A stretch of DNA of 64,000 nucleotides from NCBI RefSeq assembly GCF_008326305.1, contig NZ_BIXY01000015.1, forward strand, positions 31,738-95,737, written 5' to 3'. This DNA is from Dictyobacter arantiisoli. GTDB lineage: Bacteria > Chloroflexota > Ktedonobacteria > Ktedonobacterales > Ktedonobacteraceae. A model generated the notes under the pieces. It was not told the DNA's origin and did not search any database. It saw nothing but the letters and a program-made list of their open reading frames with translations. Both the position numbers and the translations under genes were made by a program. Shown here one piece after another: positions 11,295 through 20,355 of the stretch (positions within the stretch are counted from its first letter, which is position 1; each line of letters opens with the position of its first letter).

Positions 11295-12092
11295 ATGCAT
11301 GACACATTATCCTCTCTGGTTGAGAGGGCTATGACCGGGCTCCCTCGTCCTCTTGAGTTTTATTTACTTGAACATAGCAGACTCCCCGGACCACGCGCCA
11401 ATCTGGAATTGGCAAATGATGTGGCCTATTTATTAGCAACCGCCAGTGCTGAACATCCTCAGGCTGTGCTTTCTCTAATAAAGACCTTTTCGAATGGTGA
11501 TCGTCAACTGGTGACGAGCGGTACTCCCGAAGAATTCGTGATGCTCTGTGGCATCGTCTCTGCTGGCGCGTGTGCCTCTGTACGGAGCGAATGGCGCGAG
11601 CAGATAACTGAGTTGTTAAATCATTATGCCTGTAGTTCTTCATGGCGTGTGCGAGAGGCAGTCTCAACGGCCTTTCAACATCTTTTGAGTGCTGATACTC
11701 GGATGACGTTGGAATGTTTGTTACAGTTAGCGCAGAGTCACAATTTTTTACAGCAACGCGCTGCTGTAGCAGCCATCGCTGAACCGCGTTTGCTTTATGG
11801 TCCCGAGTTGTGTGAAGATGCTTTACAGTTGCAGCGTATCGTACTTGAACAGTTAGCACGTGTGCCGGCTTTAGAACGAAAAAACGAAGATTTTCGCGTC
11901 TTGCGCCGCGCCCTTGGGTATACATTGAGTGTAGTCACTGCTGCGTTGCCAGAGAAAGGGTTCGCGTTGATGCGCGAGTGTGCGCTGTGGAACGATCATG
12001 ATGTCCATTGGATTCTGCGGGAAAATATGAAAAAGAAGCGTATCGCAAAATTTACGCAGGAGATTGCCAGGGTGACAGAACTTCTTCCTTAA
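11295..12092 (+). CDS. HEAT-repeat-like protein of unknown function
   Basis: 265 residues, nearly all alpha-helical, with repeated helix pairs (for example SSWRVREAVSTAFQHLLSAD and NFLQQRAAVAAIAEPRLLYG) that resemble HEAT or DNA-alkylation-repair-type solenoids. No catalytic motif or signal peptide was seen. The ATG at 11295 follows AAGGATAAG. An in-frame TTG at 11235 would add 20 hydrophobic residues but lacks a ribosome-binding site. It stands alone. Confidence 0.65.
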   Translation: MHDTLSSLVERAMTGLPRPLEFYLLEHSRLPGPRANLELANDVAYLLATASAEHPQAVLSLIKTFSNGDRQLVTSGTPEEFVMLCGIVSAGACASVRSEWREQITELLNHYACSSSWRVREAVSTAFQHLLSADTRMTLECLLQLAQSHNFLQQRAAVAAIAEPRLLYGPELCEDALQLQRIVLEQLARVPALERKNEDFRVLRRALGYTLSVVTAALPEKGFALMRECALWNDHDVHWILRENMKKKRIAKFTQEIARVTELLP

Positions 12093-12376
12093 ATATTTTA
12101 GCCAAATAGTGTTGGTAAAGAGGGGTGTTGAAGAAAAAGCGTGCGTGAAATGTATTGGGATTGCTAGTTCAGACCGTCTATGGTATCATGACACGCTGAT
12201 AGGTAACAGAAGGAAATATTACGCACCGAAAGCTTGAGTTGCTCCCAGACGGCTACTCTTCCTCGTTTTCTCTTTGTAGATGTTGAGGTATGTGGTGAAG
12301 ACCTACCCATGCTCTTCTATCTCAGTCTGCTCTGCGAATGGCTCATGCCTGCTCTGTTGCCGATTGGATATGTGCT

Positions 12377-12410
12377 GGCTAACACTGGCTAACACTGGCT
12401 AACACTGGCT
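12377..12410. repeat. Short tandem repeat GGCTAACACT x3.4
   Basis: Three exact copies of a 10-base unit plus four bases, ending 31 bases before the methyltransferase start. The rest of the 349-bp gap (12093-12441) holds no recognisable gene. Copy number could vary by slippage and alter the leader length. Confidence 0.8.
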
Positions 12411-12441
12411 GAGTAAGGCTGCAGCAAGAAATTTGGAATAC

Positions 12442-13494
12442 ATGGCAAACCTTTTCTATGCAATGACGATGCCAGGTCTGGAAACGCTGGCTTTCAGTGA
12501 GATTCGTGCGAAATTATCCGGGGCTGAACTTGTGAAATTTATGCGCGGAGTCGCCCTTTTTCGTAGCCCAATGATATATGAGGATATCCTAGATTTACGT
12601 ACAACGGAAGATGTTTTCGCATCGCTGGTCCATATTAAAGGCTTGCGCCGTGGACCTGAAGGATTGCGGGTCTTACATAGCGCGACGCTAAATGCAGATC
12701 TTGAAGCCGCGTTAATGAGCTGGCGGCGTACCCACCATGGAGCGCGTCCCCGTACATGGCGTGTCGTGAGCCAGATGACTGGCTCCTACGATTTCCGCCG
12801 TATGGATGGTGGTAAGGCTATCTCTGATGCTTTGCGCCGTAGCTTGCCTCGTGGGATGCGTCTGGTGGAAGATGATGCGGATCTTGAGGTGTGGCTCTGG
12901 TTAGGAAGTGGCGACGTTTTAATTGGCGTGCGTTTAAGCGACGCTAGCATGCGCCATCGTACCTATAAGCGTGAGCATCTTCCTGCATCTCTGCGTCCTA
13001 CCGTGGCTGCTGCCATGGGCTGGTTATCGCGTCCAGATGAGCATGACATTGTTCTTGATCCTCTTTGTGGTGCTGGCACTATTCTGATTGAGCGTGCCCT
13101 GTTGGGCCCTGTGGAGGATGCAATAGGTGGTGATATCCGTGATGAAGCAGTCTCATTAGCCAGACGGAATGCTCGTGCCGCCGATGTAGACGCTACCTGG
13201 AAGGTGTGGGATGCTCGTACCCTGCCTTTGTCTGCCTCGAGTGTGACACGTATTATCACAAACCTGCCCTTTGGTAAGCAAATCGGCACCAAAGAAGAAA
13301 ATGAGCAACTTTATACGACACTCATCCAGGAGTTTGATCGTGTGCTGGCTCCCAAAGGCTTAATGGTTTCATTGACCAGCGAAGATCGTTTATGGGATAC
13401 CATCCTTCGTGAGCATGACTGGCGTATCATCAAAAAAGTAGTTTTTGTGGTGTTGGGTCAACCTGCAAGTATTTTTGTCACTGAACGTTCCTAA
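12442..13494 (+). CDS. THUMP-domain RNA methyltransferase (Trm14/RlmL-like)
   Basis: 350 residues. The N-terminal region MANLFYAMTMPGLETLAFSEI is the ferredoxin-like/THUMP start typical of RlmL and Trm14. The C-terminal Rossmann methyltransferase has VLDPLCGAGTILIERAL (SAM motif I), the acidic IGGDIRDEAV, and TNLPFGKQIG, the NPPY-like catalytic motif of N2-guanine methyltransferases. Predicted to make m2G in tRNA or rRNA. The target is not decided by sequence. The start is ATG 12442. A TTG 9 bases upstream is in frame. Single gene. Confidence 0.85.
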   Translation: MANLFYAMTMPGLETLAFSEIRAKLSGAELVKFMRGVALFRSPMIYEDILDLRTTEDVFASLVHIKGLRRGPEGLRVLHSATLNADLEAALMSWRRTHHGARPRTWRVVSQMTGSYDFRRMDGGKAISDALRRSLPRGMRLVEDDADLEVWLWLGSGDVLIGVRLSDASMRHRTYKREHLPASLRPTVAAAMGWLSRPDEHDIVLDPLCGAGTILIERALLGPVEDAIGGDIRDEAVSLARRNARAADVDATWKVWDARTLPLSASSVTRIITNLPFGKQIGTKEENEQLYTTLIQEFDRVLAPKGLMVSLTSEDRLWDTILREHDWRIIKKVVFVVLGQPASIFVTERS

Positions 13495-13612
13495 GGTCCG
13501 TATGCACATATGTATGTAATATTTCCCCTTTGCATACTACTGCATGTGTTCATAGTCGCGTTTTTTTGTAAAGGGGATCAAACAATTAGTTTTCAGAGAG
13601 GAGACTACTCCC

Positions 13613-14179
13613 TTGGGTAATGCAACAACTGCTAATTTTCGTAACGGCATGGTGATCCGCTATAATAATGATCTGTGGACATTGACTGAATTCCATCATG
13701 TCAGTCCTGGCAACTGGCGTGCGTTTGTACGTACACGCTTGAAAAATTTGAGAAATGGACGTGTGATTGAGCAGCGTTTCCGTGCTGGCGAAGATGTCGA
13801 TGAGGTAAGGGTGGAGCATCAAAACTGGCAGTTCCTGTATATTGATGGTACTGATTATGTCTTTATGAATACAGAGACGTTTGATCAGCAGCCGATTGCA
13901 AAAGATATGTTGGGAGATGCCGTCAAGTTTTTAAAAGAGCAGGACGAAATCGAGATGCTGGTAGATGGTGATACTATTATTGCTGCTGTCCTACCTAATT
14001 TTCTTGAACTCACGGTTGAAAGTGCTGAGCCTGGAGTACGTGGTGATACCGCCAATAACGTGACGAAGCCAGCCACATTGGAGACTGGTGCCGTTATCAA
14101 CGTCCCGCTTTTTGTGAATCCCGGGGATCGTGTTCGCGTGGATACCCGCACCGGCCAGTATGTTGAGCGTGTGAAATAA
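13613..14179 (+). CDS. efp: Elongation factor P
   Basis: Binds ribosomes stalled at polyproline and stimulates peptide bond formation. 188 residues with the KOW-like, OB and C-terminal domains. The end PLFVNPGDRVRVDTRTGQYVERV is the family signature. The TTG start at 13613 is chosen from the upstream AGAGGAG and the alignment with other EF-P starts. The tip of domain I reads SPGNWRAFVRT, where E. coli has KPGKGQAF: the position of modified Lys34 is Asn34. No epmA, epmB or earP is in the window. Ended by a hairpin terminator. Confidence 0.95.
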   Translation: MGNATTANFRNGMVIRYNNDLWTLTEFHHVSPGNWRAFVRTRLKNLRNGRVIEQRFRAGEDVDEVRVEHQNWQFLYIDGTDYVFMNTETFDQQPIAKDMLGDAVKFLKEQDEIEMLVDGDTIIAAVLPNFLELTVESAEPGVRGDTANNVTKPATLETGAVINVPLFVNPGDRVRVDTRTGQYVERVK

Positions 14180-14254
14180 CTTAACGATAGTATGTTGCTC
14201 TGCAGGTTTTTATTTTCCTGTATAGGTAGGTATGGCGTGCGATTCAGAAGCAGA

Positions 14255-14281
14255 GGGCTAGCGTTATGCTGGCCCTTTTTT
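14255..14281 (+). terminator. Intrinsic terminator of efp
   Basis: GGGCTAGC (14255-14262) pairs with GCTGGCCC (14268-14275) with one G-U, followed by six T. Confidence 0.85.
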
Positions 14282-14294
14282 GTTGGGTATTATT

Positions 14295-14741
14295 TTAATG
14301 GACAGAGAAAAATACTACCCAGAGATGAGGTCCAAAAATACACAATCCAATCAGGATTGAAAAAATTGCGCTTGCCAATACGGCTCCTGCTGCAACGTCT
14401 TTGGCGATCCTGGCCAGAGGATGATAGTCTGGTGTTATCAGATCCACGCATGCCTCTATCACTGTATTAAACATCTCTGCAATAAATACTGCGCTGATGG
14501 TTACAAGGAGAATGGCAAATTCGATGGCAGAGAGATGAAGTATTGCGCCCAGGACAATTACGAGGGATGTTACCGCAATATGCACACGGGCATTACGTTG
14601 TGTACGAATAGTATAACCAAGTCCACGAAAAGCATACCCAAAGCTACGCACAAACTTCGCGAATTCGCTTTTAGGAGCGGTATTTGGCAAAGGTGCTGGC
14701 GCAGGTTTCGTTGCCTCGGGTGACGGTGATAACTGGTTCAT
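14295..14741 (-). CDS. dgkA: Diacylglycerol/undecaprenol kinase family protein
   Basis: 148-residue integral membrane kinase that phosphorylates diacylglycerol or undecaprenol for lipid recycling. A Pro-rich cytoplasmic N-terminus of about 25 residues comes first, then the family core: AFRGLGYTIRTQRNARVHI, a first membrane span, AEMFNTVIEACVDLI with the catalytic Glu, HPLARIAKDVAAGAVL, and a final span. Gram-positive members mostly act on undecaprenol. The ATG overlaps the ybeY stop (ATGA), so the two are translationally coupled, the usual order for ybeY-dgkA. Confidence 0.92.
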   Translation of the reverse strand: MNQLSPSPEATKPAPAPLPNTAPKSEFAKFVRSFGYAFRGLGYTIRTQRNARVHIAVTSLVIVLGAILHLSAIEFAILLVTISAVFIAEMFNTVIEACVDLITPDYHPLARIAKDVAAGAVLASAIFSILIGLCIFGPHLWVVFFSVH

Positions 14742-15322
14742 CCTCGATATGCCTTTTGTCCCATCTTTTGTAATACTGCTTGTTGGATACCCACCATTGC
14801 CTGATATCCTGACTCTGTATGATCATCATAGCCGATCAGGTGTAAGATACCGTGTGAGAGCAGGTAAATCAATTCAGTTGTGTTAGCATGTCCGGCCTGT
14901 TGTGCCTGGCGTAAGATAGTTGGCCATGAGATGATGATATCACCAAGGTTAGTAATCATGCCAGGAGGGGTAATAAAAGTTGTATTTGTCTCTGATGAGG
15001 GGGGTAAGGAGGTATCGTCCTCATCTACCCGAGGAGGCCACAATTGATCTTCTGGTGCTTGCACAATAGGTTGCTCAAGTAATGGAAAGGAAAGAACATC
15101 GGTGGATTTATCTTGTTCACGATATTGTTTATTCATATCGCGAATACCTTCATCATTCGTTATGAGTAAGGTCAGCATGACTTGCTGCGTAATACCAGCG
15201 TTCTGAAGTGTATTGGCAACAACACTATCCAGATCGATGGTGGCAAGGACCTGTTCCACATGGGTATTTTGTTGTTCATCACTAAGATTGACATAAAGTT
15301 CGATGGATGGATGTTCCTGCAT
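14738..15322 (-). CDS. ybeY: Endoribonuclease YbeY with an acidic insert
   Basis: Zinc-dependent RNase for rRNA maturation and ribosome quality control. It has the family motif LSHGILHLIGYDDH, whose three His bind zinc, and EQDKSTDVLSFP. At 194 residues it is longer than the usual 150-170, because about 45 residues rich in Pro, Glu and Asp (WPPRVDEDDTSLPPSSE) sit between DVLSFP and GDIIIS. Operon with dgkA. Confidence 0.93.
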   Translation of the reverse strand: MQEHPSIELYVNLSDEQQNTHVEQVLATIDLDSVVANTLQNAGITQQVMLTLLITNDEGIRDMNKQYREQDKSTDVLSFPLLEQPIVQAPEDQLWPPRVDEDDTSLPPSSETNTTFITPPGMITNLGDIIISWPTILRQAQQAGHANTTELIYLLSHGILHLIGYDDHTESGYQAMVGIQQAVLQKMGQKAYRG

Positions 15323-15399
15323 ATATTTGTTCCTTAAAATAGGATAAAGACAGCAGTGAGGGGATAAAGCACATCCGATTTATCAGTGTTTTCATAGGT

Positions 15400-15489
15400 G
15401 AGCGTGTAAAATGGCAATCTACCATTCTGCACGCTCATCTCAAACACCCCACGCTGTGCAGGCGGGAGGCAAACTGCAAACAGTTTGCC
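15400..15489. other. Structured intergenic segment between rpsU and ybeY
   Basis: Two separate stems. GAGCGTG (15400-15406) pairs with CACGCTC (15430-15436) and encloses a second helix ATGG/CCAT. GGCAAACTG (15468-15476) pairs exactly with CAGTTTGCC (15481-15489). No U-tract follows. It could be an RNA processing or termination site, or a small RNA. No known family was recognised. Confidence 0.4.
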
Positions 15490-15590
15490 AATGAAGAAAA
15501 GTAGAGCAGTAGAACTACCTATCTTATCTTACTTGCTGGCATGATCTAGAAGGTACCAAGGGTAGAGTAAGCAATTAGTAGTATCTAAAA

Positions 15591-15773
15591 TTATCTCTTG
15601 CTGGCTGCTTTACGCCGCTGAGTTGCTTCTTTTCTTTTCCGTTTAATGCTTGGCTTTTCGTAATGTTCGCGACGGCGAGCTTCAGCTAGAATACCCGCTT
15701 GCTGAATCTTACGATTGAAACGTTTTAACGCCGTTTCAAATACTTCGTGTTCGGCAATTCTTACTTCTGTCAC
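15591..15773 (-). CDS. rpsU: 30S ribosomal protein S21
   Basis: 60 residues, strongly basic, starting (GTG) [26 protein letters not shown] and ending [16 protein letters not shown], the S21 pattern. The GTG at 15773 is favoured because the protein then begins at the family's usual TEVR and GGGGTGA lies 5 bases upstream. A GTG at 15782, also behind AGGAGAGG, would add three residues. S21 sits on the 30S platform next to the anti-Shine-Dalgarno and helps initiation. Confidence 0.92.
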   Translation of the reverse strand: MTEVRIAEHEVFETALKRFNRKIQQAGILAEARRREHYEKPSIKRKRKEATQRRKAASKR

Positions 15774-15911
15774 CGGATTCACCCCTCTCCTGGCCTGTTT
15801 TCGAGGTAGGCAAGGGTGCACGGTTAGGCGCAATGGTCTTGCATACTTCTGGACCTGCGCAAAAATTATAGTGTAGGCTTTCGTTTGTGTCAAGCCATTG
15901 GAATCAGGCAA

Positions 15912-17069
15912 TCAGGCAGGTTTTCTGGAGGTTTTTTTCCCAAATGCTACCAGGAAGACGATAAAGCCAATCACAAGAATACTGAAGAGGGTAATTACAC
16001 GGTCAAGTACAATGGCAGCTGCCGTTTGATTGATAAGATCTGTTCCCTGATAAAATAGCGCAATCATGGCTGCCATGCCGCCCTCAACCAGACCGACTCC
16101 GCCCCCTGTGGCAGGAATGACGGTTAACAAAGCTTCACCTAATCCGATAAAGATTGCTGCTGCAAGAATATGGATAAGGCTACCACTCATTAAATTGAGC
16201 GAGAGAGCGATGAAAAAGAAGCGTAAGGCTTCACAAGCCCAGACCCCCACTGTGAGACCTGCCAGTAGTGGTAAGCGACGGAAAGAGCCCAGTGTTCCTT
16301 CCTGGAAGTGATAATATTGTTCTCGAAAGCGCACTGGCACACGTTTAGCAATCTGCTCGCGTGTCACCCGCAATACAAATAAGCCTGCTACACCAATTAC
16401 GACGGCCACCAGGAGTATTTGCATTCCCAGACGAATTTGCGAGGGCATATGTTGATGGAGACTAATTAGAATGGCAGGAATAAAGAGCATGAGCAACACA
16501 ATTAAATCCAATAAGCGTTCTGCCAGGACTGTTCCAAAACTCCGTGTGGTTGAGACATTGATTTCCTGGCGCAGAAGATACGCTCGATATAAATCTCCCA
16601 ACTTGGCTGGCACGATGACATTGGCAAAAAATGAAATGTACACAATTTCGACAATTTTTTTGAAGCCTGGCAGATGAATGCCATTCTCTGCTTTGAAGCC
16701 CACATTTTCCAGAAGTAAGCGCCAGCGCAGTGCTCGCAAGCCGAAAGAGAGATAATAGATGATGAATGCTGCCAGGAAAAAGGCCAGGTTGGCATGTTTC
16801 ACTGCCGCCCATGTTTTTTGCGGGTTGATGTTTGCCTTTTGCGCGAAAAAGATGAGGGCGATCATCACCACTACAAGTGGCACAAGGGTACGCCAATGTA
16901 AGAGACGTTTTCCCAGCGCCAGTTGTTCACGGGTCACATCGGTGGATGGCTGATTCTCCGCATCTTTGTGATCAGACTGTGTAGTATTTTTCACTGATTT
17001 CTCATATTGCTGTTCATCAACACCTACGACAACCTGATGTGAGGGCCTGTATTCATCTCTACCCCACAT
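15912..17069 (-). CDS. Lysylphosphatidylglycerol synthase TM-region family membrane protein
   Basis: 385 residues with a polar N-terminus of about 55 residues, then about eight membrane spans of the UPF0104/LPG_synthase_TM family. Marks: GLRALRWRLLLENVG, FANVIVPAKLGDLYRAYLLR, GTVLAERLLDLIVLL, and the glycine-rich VIPATGGGVGLVEGGMAAMI near the end. Stand-alone members without the LPG synthetase domain are thought to be flippase-like or linked to glycolipid synthesis. The role here is unknown. ATG 17069 has GGAG 9 bases upstream. A GTG five codons earlier (17084) is possible. Confidence 0.85.
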   Translation of the reverse strand: MWGRDEYRPSHQVVVGVDEQQYEKSVKNTTQSDHKDAENQPSTDVTREQLALGKRLLHWRTLVPLVVVMIALIFFAQKANINPQKTWAAVKHANLAFFLAAFIIYYLSFGLRALRWRLLLENVGFKAENGIHLPGFKKIVEIVYISFFANVIVPAKLGDLYRAYLLRQEINVSTTRSFGTVLAERLLDLIVLLMLFIPAILISLHQHMPSQIRLGMQILLVAVVIGVAGLFVLRVTREQIAKRVPVRFREQYYHFQEGTLGSFRRLPLLAGLTVGVWACEALRFFFIALSLNLMSGSLIHILAAAIFIGLGEALLTVIPATGGGVGLVEGGMAAMIALFYQGTDLINQTAAAIVLDRVITLFSILVIGFIVFLVAFGKKTSRKPA

Positions 17070-17561
17070 CAGAACATTCTCCACGTTCCATTTGTTCTAT
17101 CTCTATTTAGTATACCTACGTGTCTAAATGTACGTACGTGACCTCAAGAATATTCTTTTCCCTGTTGATTAGTTATACTGATTAATCAGCTCCTTGTAAA
17201 GCTTAAAGCAATATTTTCCTGGTAAAATATCAGCTTTTGTTCAGTGTTAGATATATGCTTGTAGGAGGAGAAGATAGTTATACTCATGTCGTTCACGTGA
17301 GGATGCTCTATTTTTCCCCGACCAATCAGAAAGGCACCCCTTATGAGATGTTATCCTGTGATCGAAGTCAGTATTGGATGAAGGCGAAGATATGGAGTAG
17401 AAAAAAATGATATGCAGATATTGTTGAGAAAGTCTTCTTTGTGCATATTTTTTATTATGGCATCTTAATTGTTGCTTACATCTACTCCATATTTTTTGTA
17501 TAATTAAGCCTGGTAACTTCTATAAGCCTGTATAGATTAAATAGACGTTATGTGCAATTGG
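17070..17561. other. AT-rich intergenic region
   Basis: No gene recognised. An 11-bp inverted repeat, ATATGGAGTAG (17390-17400) with CTACTCCATAT (17482-17492), encloses about 80 AT-rich bases. Promoters for the downstream minus-strand membrane gene probably lie here, but no good -35/-10 pair can be named. Confidence 0.35.
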
Positions 17562-18512
17562 TTATGAGACAGTTGAGTACCGGGTAACACGTTTGCTGAA
17601 CCACTCGATGGTTTGACGTAATCCGTCTTCCATATTTACCTTGCGCTGCCAGCCTAACATCTGTAATGCCTTGGTCGTGTTCGCTCGACGGCGCTCAGGA
17701 TCATCAACGCGACTGGTCTCAAAGCGAATTTCAGATGAAGAATTACACAATTTGACAATCATTTGTGCATATTCAAGGACTGTATGCTCCTCGGAGCTAC
17801 CCAGATTGAAGACTTCACCTGCTGTATTTGGTGTAAACATAGCTCGTATCAAGCCATCTACCAAATCACTGACATAAGTGATGCTGCGGGTCTTGTTTCC
17901 ATCTCCATAAATAGTAATAGGTTCATTTTTGATTGCCTGGGTAATGAAATTAGGAATCATACGCCCATCTTCAATGGCACTATTGGGACCATAGGTATTG
18001 AAAATGCGTACAATGCGGACATTGGCTTGATACTGGCGGTAATATTCCATAACCAGTGTCTCGCCCAGACGTTTGCTTTCATCATAGCAGGCGCGTGGAC
18101 CAATTGGATTGACGTTTCCCCAATAATCTTCGCGCTGTGGATGAACCAGTGGATCTCCATAGATCTCTGAAGTTGAGGAGATCAAAAAGCTGGCGTTATT
18201 TTTGCGTGCGAGCTCGAGCATACGATGGGTACCAGTGCTGTTGACGAGAATCGTTTCCAGGGGATGTTCAAGATAGCCTACGGGGCTGGCCGGACTGGCA
18301 AGGTGAAAGATGGCATCTGCCTCACACTCAAAGGGTTGCGTCACATCCTGTTCCAAAAAAGTGAAACGAGGATTATCAATAAAGGCTTGAATGTTTAGTT
18401 TTGAACCTGTGATGAGGTTATCTGCACAGAAGATAGTATGACCTTCTTCGAGTAGACGCGCACAAAGATTAGAGCCAATAAAACCTGCTCCACCGGTAAT
18501 TAGAACTTTCAA
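17562..18512 (-). CDS. UDP-glucuronate decarboxylase-like NAD-dependent epimerase/dehydratase
   Basis: 316-residue extended short-chain dehydrogenase. NAD-binding GGAGFIGSN is at the N-terminus. LASPASPVGYLEHPLETI, TSEIYGDPLVHPQREDYWG and NVNPIGPRACYDESKR are the signature of UDP-xylose synthases, and Tyr/Lys of YDESK form the catalytic pair with the Thr of STSEIYG. Predicted to convert UDP-glucuronate to UDP-xylose for cell-surface glycans. dTDP-glucose 4,6-dehydratase is a less likely alternative. ATG start behind GGAGG. No sugar-nucleotide operon surrounds it. Confidence 0.88.
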   Translation of the reverse strand: MKVLITGGAGFIGSNLCARLLEEGHTIFCADNLITGSKLNIQAFIDNPRFTFLEQDVTQPFECEADAIFHLASPASPVGYLEHPLETILVNSTGTHRMLELARKNNASFLISSTSEIYGDPLVHPQREDYWGNVNPIGPRACYDESKRLGETLVMEYYRQYQANVRIVRIFNTYGPNSAIEDGRMIPNFITQAIKNEPITIYGDGNKTRSITYVSDLVDGLIRAMFTPNTAGEVFNLGSSEEHTVLEYAQMIVKLCNSSSEIRFETSRVDDPERRRANTTKALQMLGWQRKVNMEDGLRQTIEWFSKRVTRYSTVS

Positions 18513-18840
18513 CGAGAACCTCCAGCTATAAATAATATCTCTGAAAGATATTTGTACCTAATGGTAGACGATTTGAGTAGTGGTTGGTAACGAGAATAGT
18601 ACAAAGGACATCAAGTTTGCTCTATACCTCTTCTCAGATACTCTCTAACCTTGTCAAACCCATGAACGATGGTGATGGTTCCCTACATTCCCTGTGCGCT
18701 TTGCTCACCTGTTGCCATAGAGGGACAACGAAATTTTTATAGCACAGCCACGCATCATGGATGGCTTTATGTGTTCTTTCCTAAGATCAATACGTTTTGT
18801 TCTTCAAATTCGTCGCAGGTTGTTTACATATGCACCTGTT
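18513..18840. other. Intergenic region, nothing recognised
   Basis: Spacer between the end of the CPBP protease gene and the start of the epimerase gene (both minus strand). No supported ORF, RNA or terminator. Confidence 0.4.
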
Positions 18841-19527
18841 TTATATGGCTTTTGCTTGGATGCGTTTCCACCGCTGGTAAAGCACTTCATCTCCCCAACT
18901 GAGAAAGCCGCTGGTCGTAAATCCATGGATGATAATAACCGCGAGCAGTGAATGAGGTCCAGGAAGGAAGAGATAGACCAGGCTAAAAACCACCCCGGCC
19001 AGTCCAACGCCGCCGACGCTCCGCCAATTCCATTTGCCCAGCCGATGATAGAGGGTATAGATTGTTGTGCTCACTGCCCATCCAAGGAAGAGAGAATGAC
19101 TCCATTGCATGACAGCTGCGAGGATCAAGCCACGAAAAAAAAGCTCTTCAACAGGACCATTGATAAAAAGGTAGAACACAGTTTGCATACATTGATCGCC
19201 AGGCGTCGGTTTACGGAAGGCACGACCAACGATATACATACGATAAGTGGCGGCAAATGCTGCCATGCCAATACCGACACTCAGACCAATGCCCAGATGA
19301 AGTGGCACATTCGTCTGGGTGATGCCCAGGAAAGAGAGAGGGAGATGAAAAATCAGAATATAGATAAACGGTAGTAGTCCCATAGGAATGATACGCATAA
19401 GAATATCCGGCCACATCCAGCGCCATGAACTGGAAACGGTTGAATAAACTAGCTTTGATGATGTATCTGATGCCACCCTGCGACCCCTTCTTGGGAGAAA
19501 GATCGTTTTTTCTTGCGTTGTTGCCAT
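18841..19527 (-). CDS. CPBP family intramembrane glutamic endopeptidase
   Basis: 228 residues, about six membrane spans after a cytoplasmic N-terminus of about 40 residues. NGPVEELFFRGLI is the EExxxR motif, STTIYTLYHRLG supplies the first His, and VIIIHGFTTSG the second. All family catalytic residues are present. Members include CAAX-type prenyl proteases and bacteriocin-immunity proteins, and no partner suggests which applies. The start is set at ATG 19527. A TTG 12 bases upstream (19539), behind AGGAAGC, is an alternative. Confidence 0.85.
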   Translation of the reverse strand: MATTQEKTIFLPRRGRRVASDTSSKLVYSTVSSSWRWMWPDILMRIIPMGLLPFIYILIFHLPLSFLGITQTNVPLHLGIGLSVGIGMAAFAATYRMYIVGRAFRKPTPGDQCMQTVFYLFINGPVEELFFRGLILAAVMQWSHSLFLGWAVSTTIYTLYHRLGKWNWRSVGGVGLAGVVFSLVYLFLPGPHSLLAVIIIHGFTTSGFLSWGDEVLYQRWKRIQAKAI

Positions 19528-19657
19528 TGATAGACACAAGCTTCCTGACTTGCTCTTTTAAAAGCAGGTTAAATGATGTTAAGTAAGTGTTATCAGTGTA
19601 AACAATCAGAGCGTTATTGTCCAGTAGTCAGGAGCATGAGCAATTATTTTTGATATG

Positions 19658-20314
19658 CTAGTCTACAAAGCGTTGGAGTTGAGCCAGGCCTTCCTGCACT
19701 TCTTGCAGTGAGAAGTCGCCATTTTCAAGATCGGCTCTATTTTTTGCTTGCAAGCGTTGATAAAAAGCATGACCAGACTCAAGCATTTGTGGCTCTGGAT
19801 AGTGCTCAAGATAGTCAAAGAGGATATTTTCCGCCTGGGCATACATTCCTAGTTGCTCATAATAGCGGAATAATTTTTTTTGAACATAGGATGGCAATTC
19901 ATACGCAGAAAGTTTATCAATCAGGACTTTAGCATCTCCATACAGGGGAGAATCAAAGGCAACGTGTTCTTGATGGAGCAATTCCAATAACAAATAAAGG
20001 GACTTTACATAGCGATAGTAACTGTCATTGCTGTTCCCTAAATTATCATACGTTTCTCCTTCTTCTTTGAGCAAAGAAGCGATCCAGAGACAGGCTTCGG
20101 CATTGAGTTTACCGATAGGTGAAAGAGCCTGAAGGAGCATCTCGTCTGAGAGTGAATTGATAAAGCGAGATGTCATACCAGTGAATTTTAAGAGAAGGTT
20201 ATCGATAGCAATTAACGTATCTTCATTCTGATTCCGTTTGCGTAAACCGATCACTATCGAGAGTTCATAGCCGATTTGCTCCGCCAGACGCAGAATATAG
20301 TCTTTATTGATCAT
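19658..20314 (-). CDS. DUF6483-like alpha-helical protein
   Basis: 218 residues starting INKDYILRLAEQIGYELSIVIGLR, which resembles the DUF6483 family. The body is helical, with tetratricopeptide-like pairs (SYVQKKLFRYYEQLGMYAQAENILFDYLEHYP). ATG start behind GAGGGG. It lies downstream of gltX on the same strand but separated by a strong hairpin. The family assignment is from memory of the N-terminal pattern. Function unknown. Confidence 0.65.
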   Translation of the reverse strand: MINKDYILRLAEQIGYELSIVIGLRKRNQNEDTLIAIDNLLLKFTGMTSRFINSLSDEMLLQALSPIGKLNAEACLWIASLLKEEGETYDNLGNSNDSYYRYVKSLYLLLELLHQEHVAFDSPLYGDAKVLIDKLSAYELPSYVQKKLFRYYEQLGMYAQAENILFDYLEHYPEPQMLESGHAFYQRLQAKNRADLENGDFSLQEVQEGLAQLQRFVD

Positions 20315-20355
20315 CGCCCCTCACTTTCTGTCTTTGTCTGTGGCGATCACTAGTA

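Noticed and set aside
12377..12410. Possible CRISPR array
   Set aside because: The units are 10 bases and directly adjacent, with no spacers and no cas genes. It is a simple tandem repeat.
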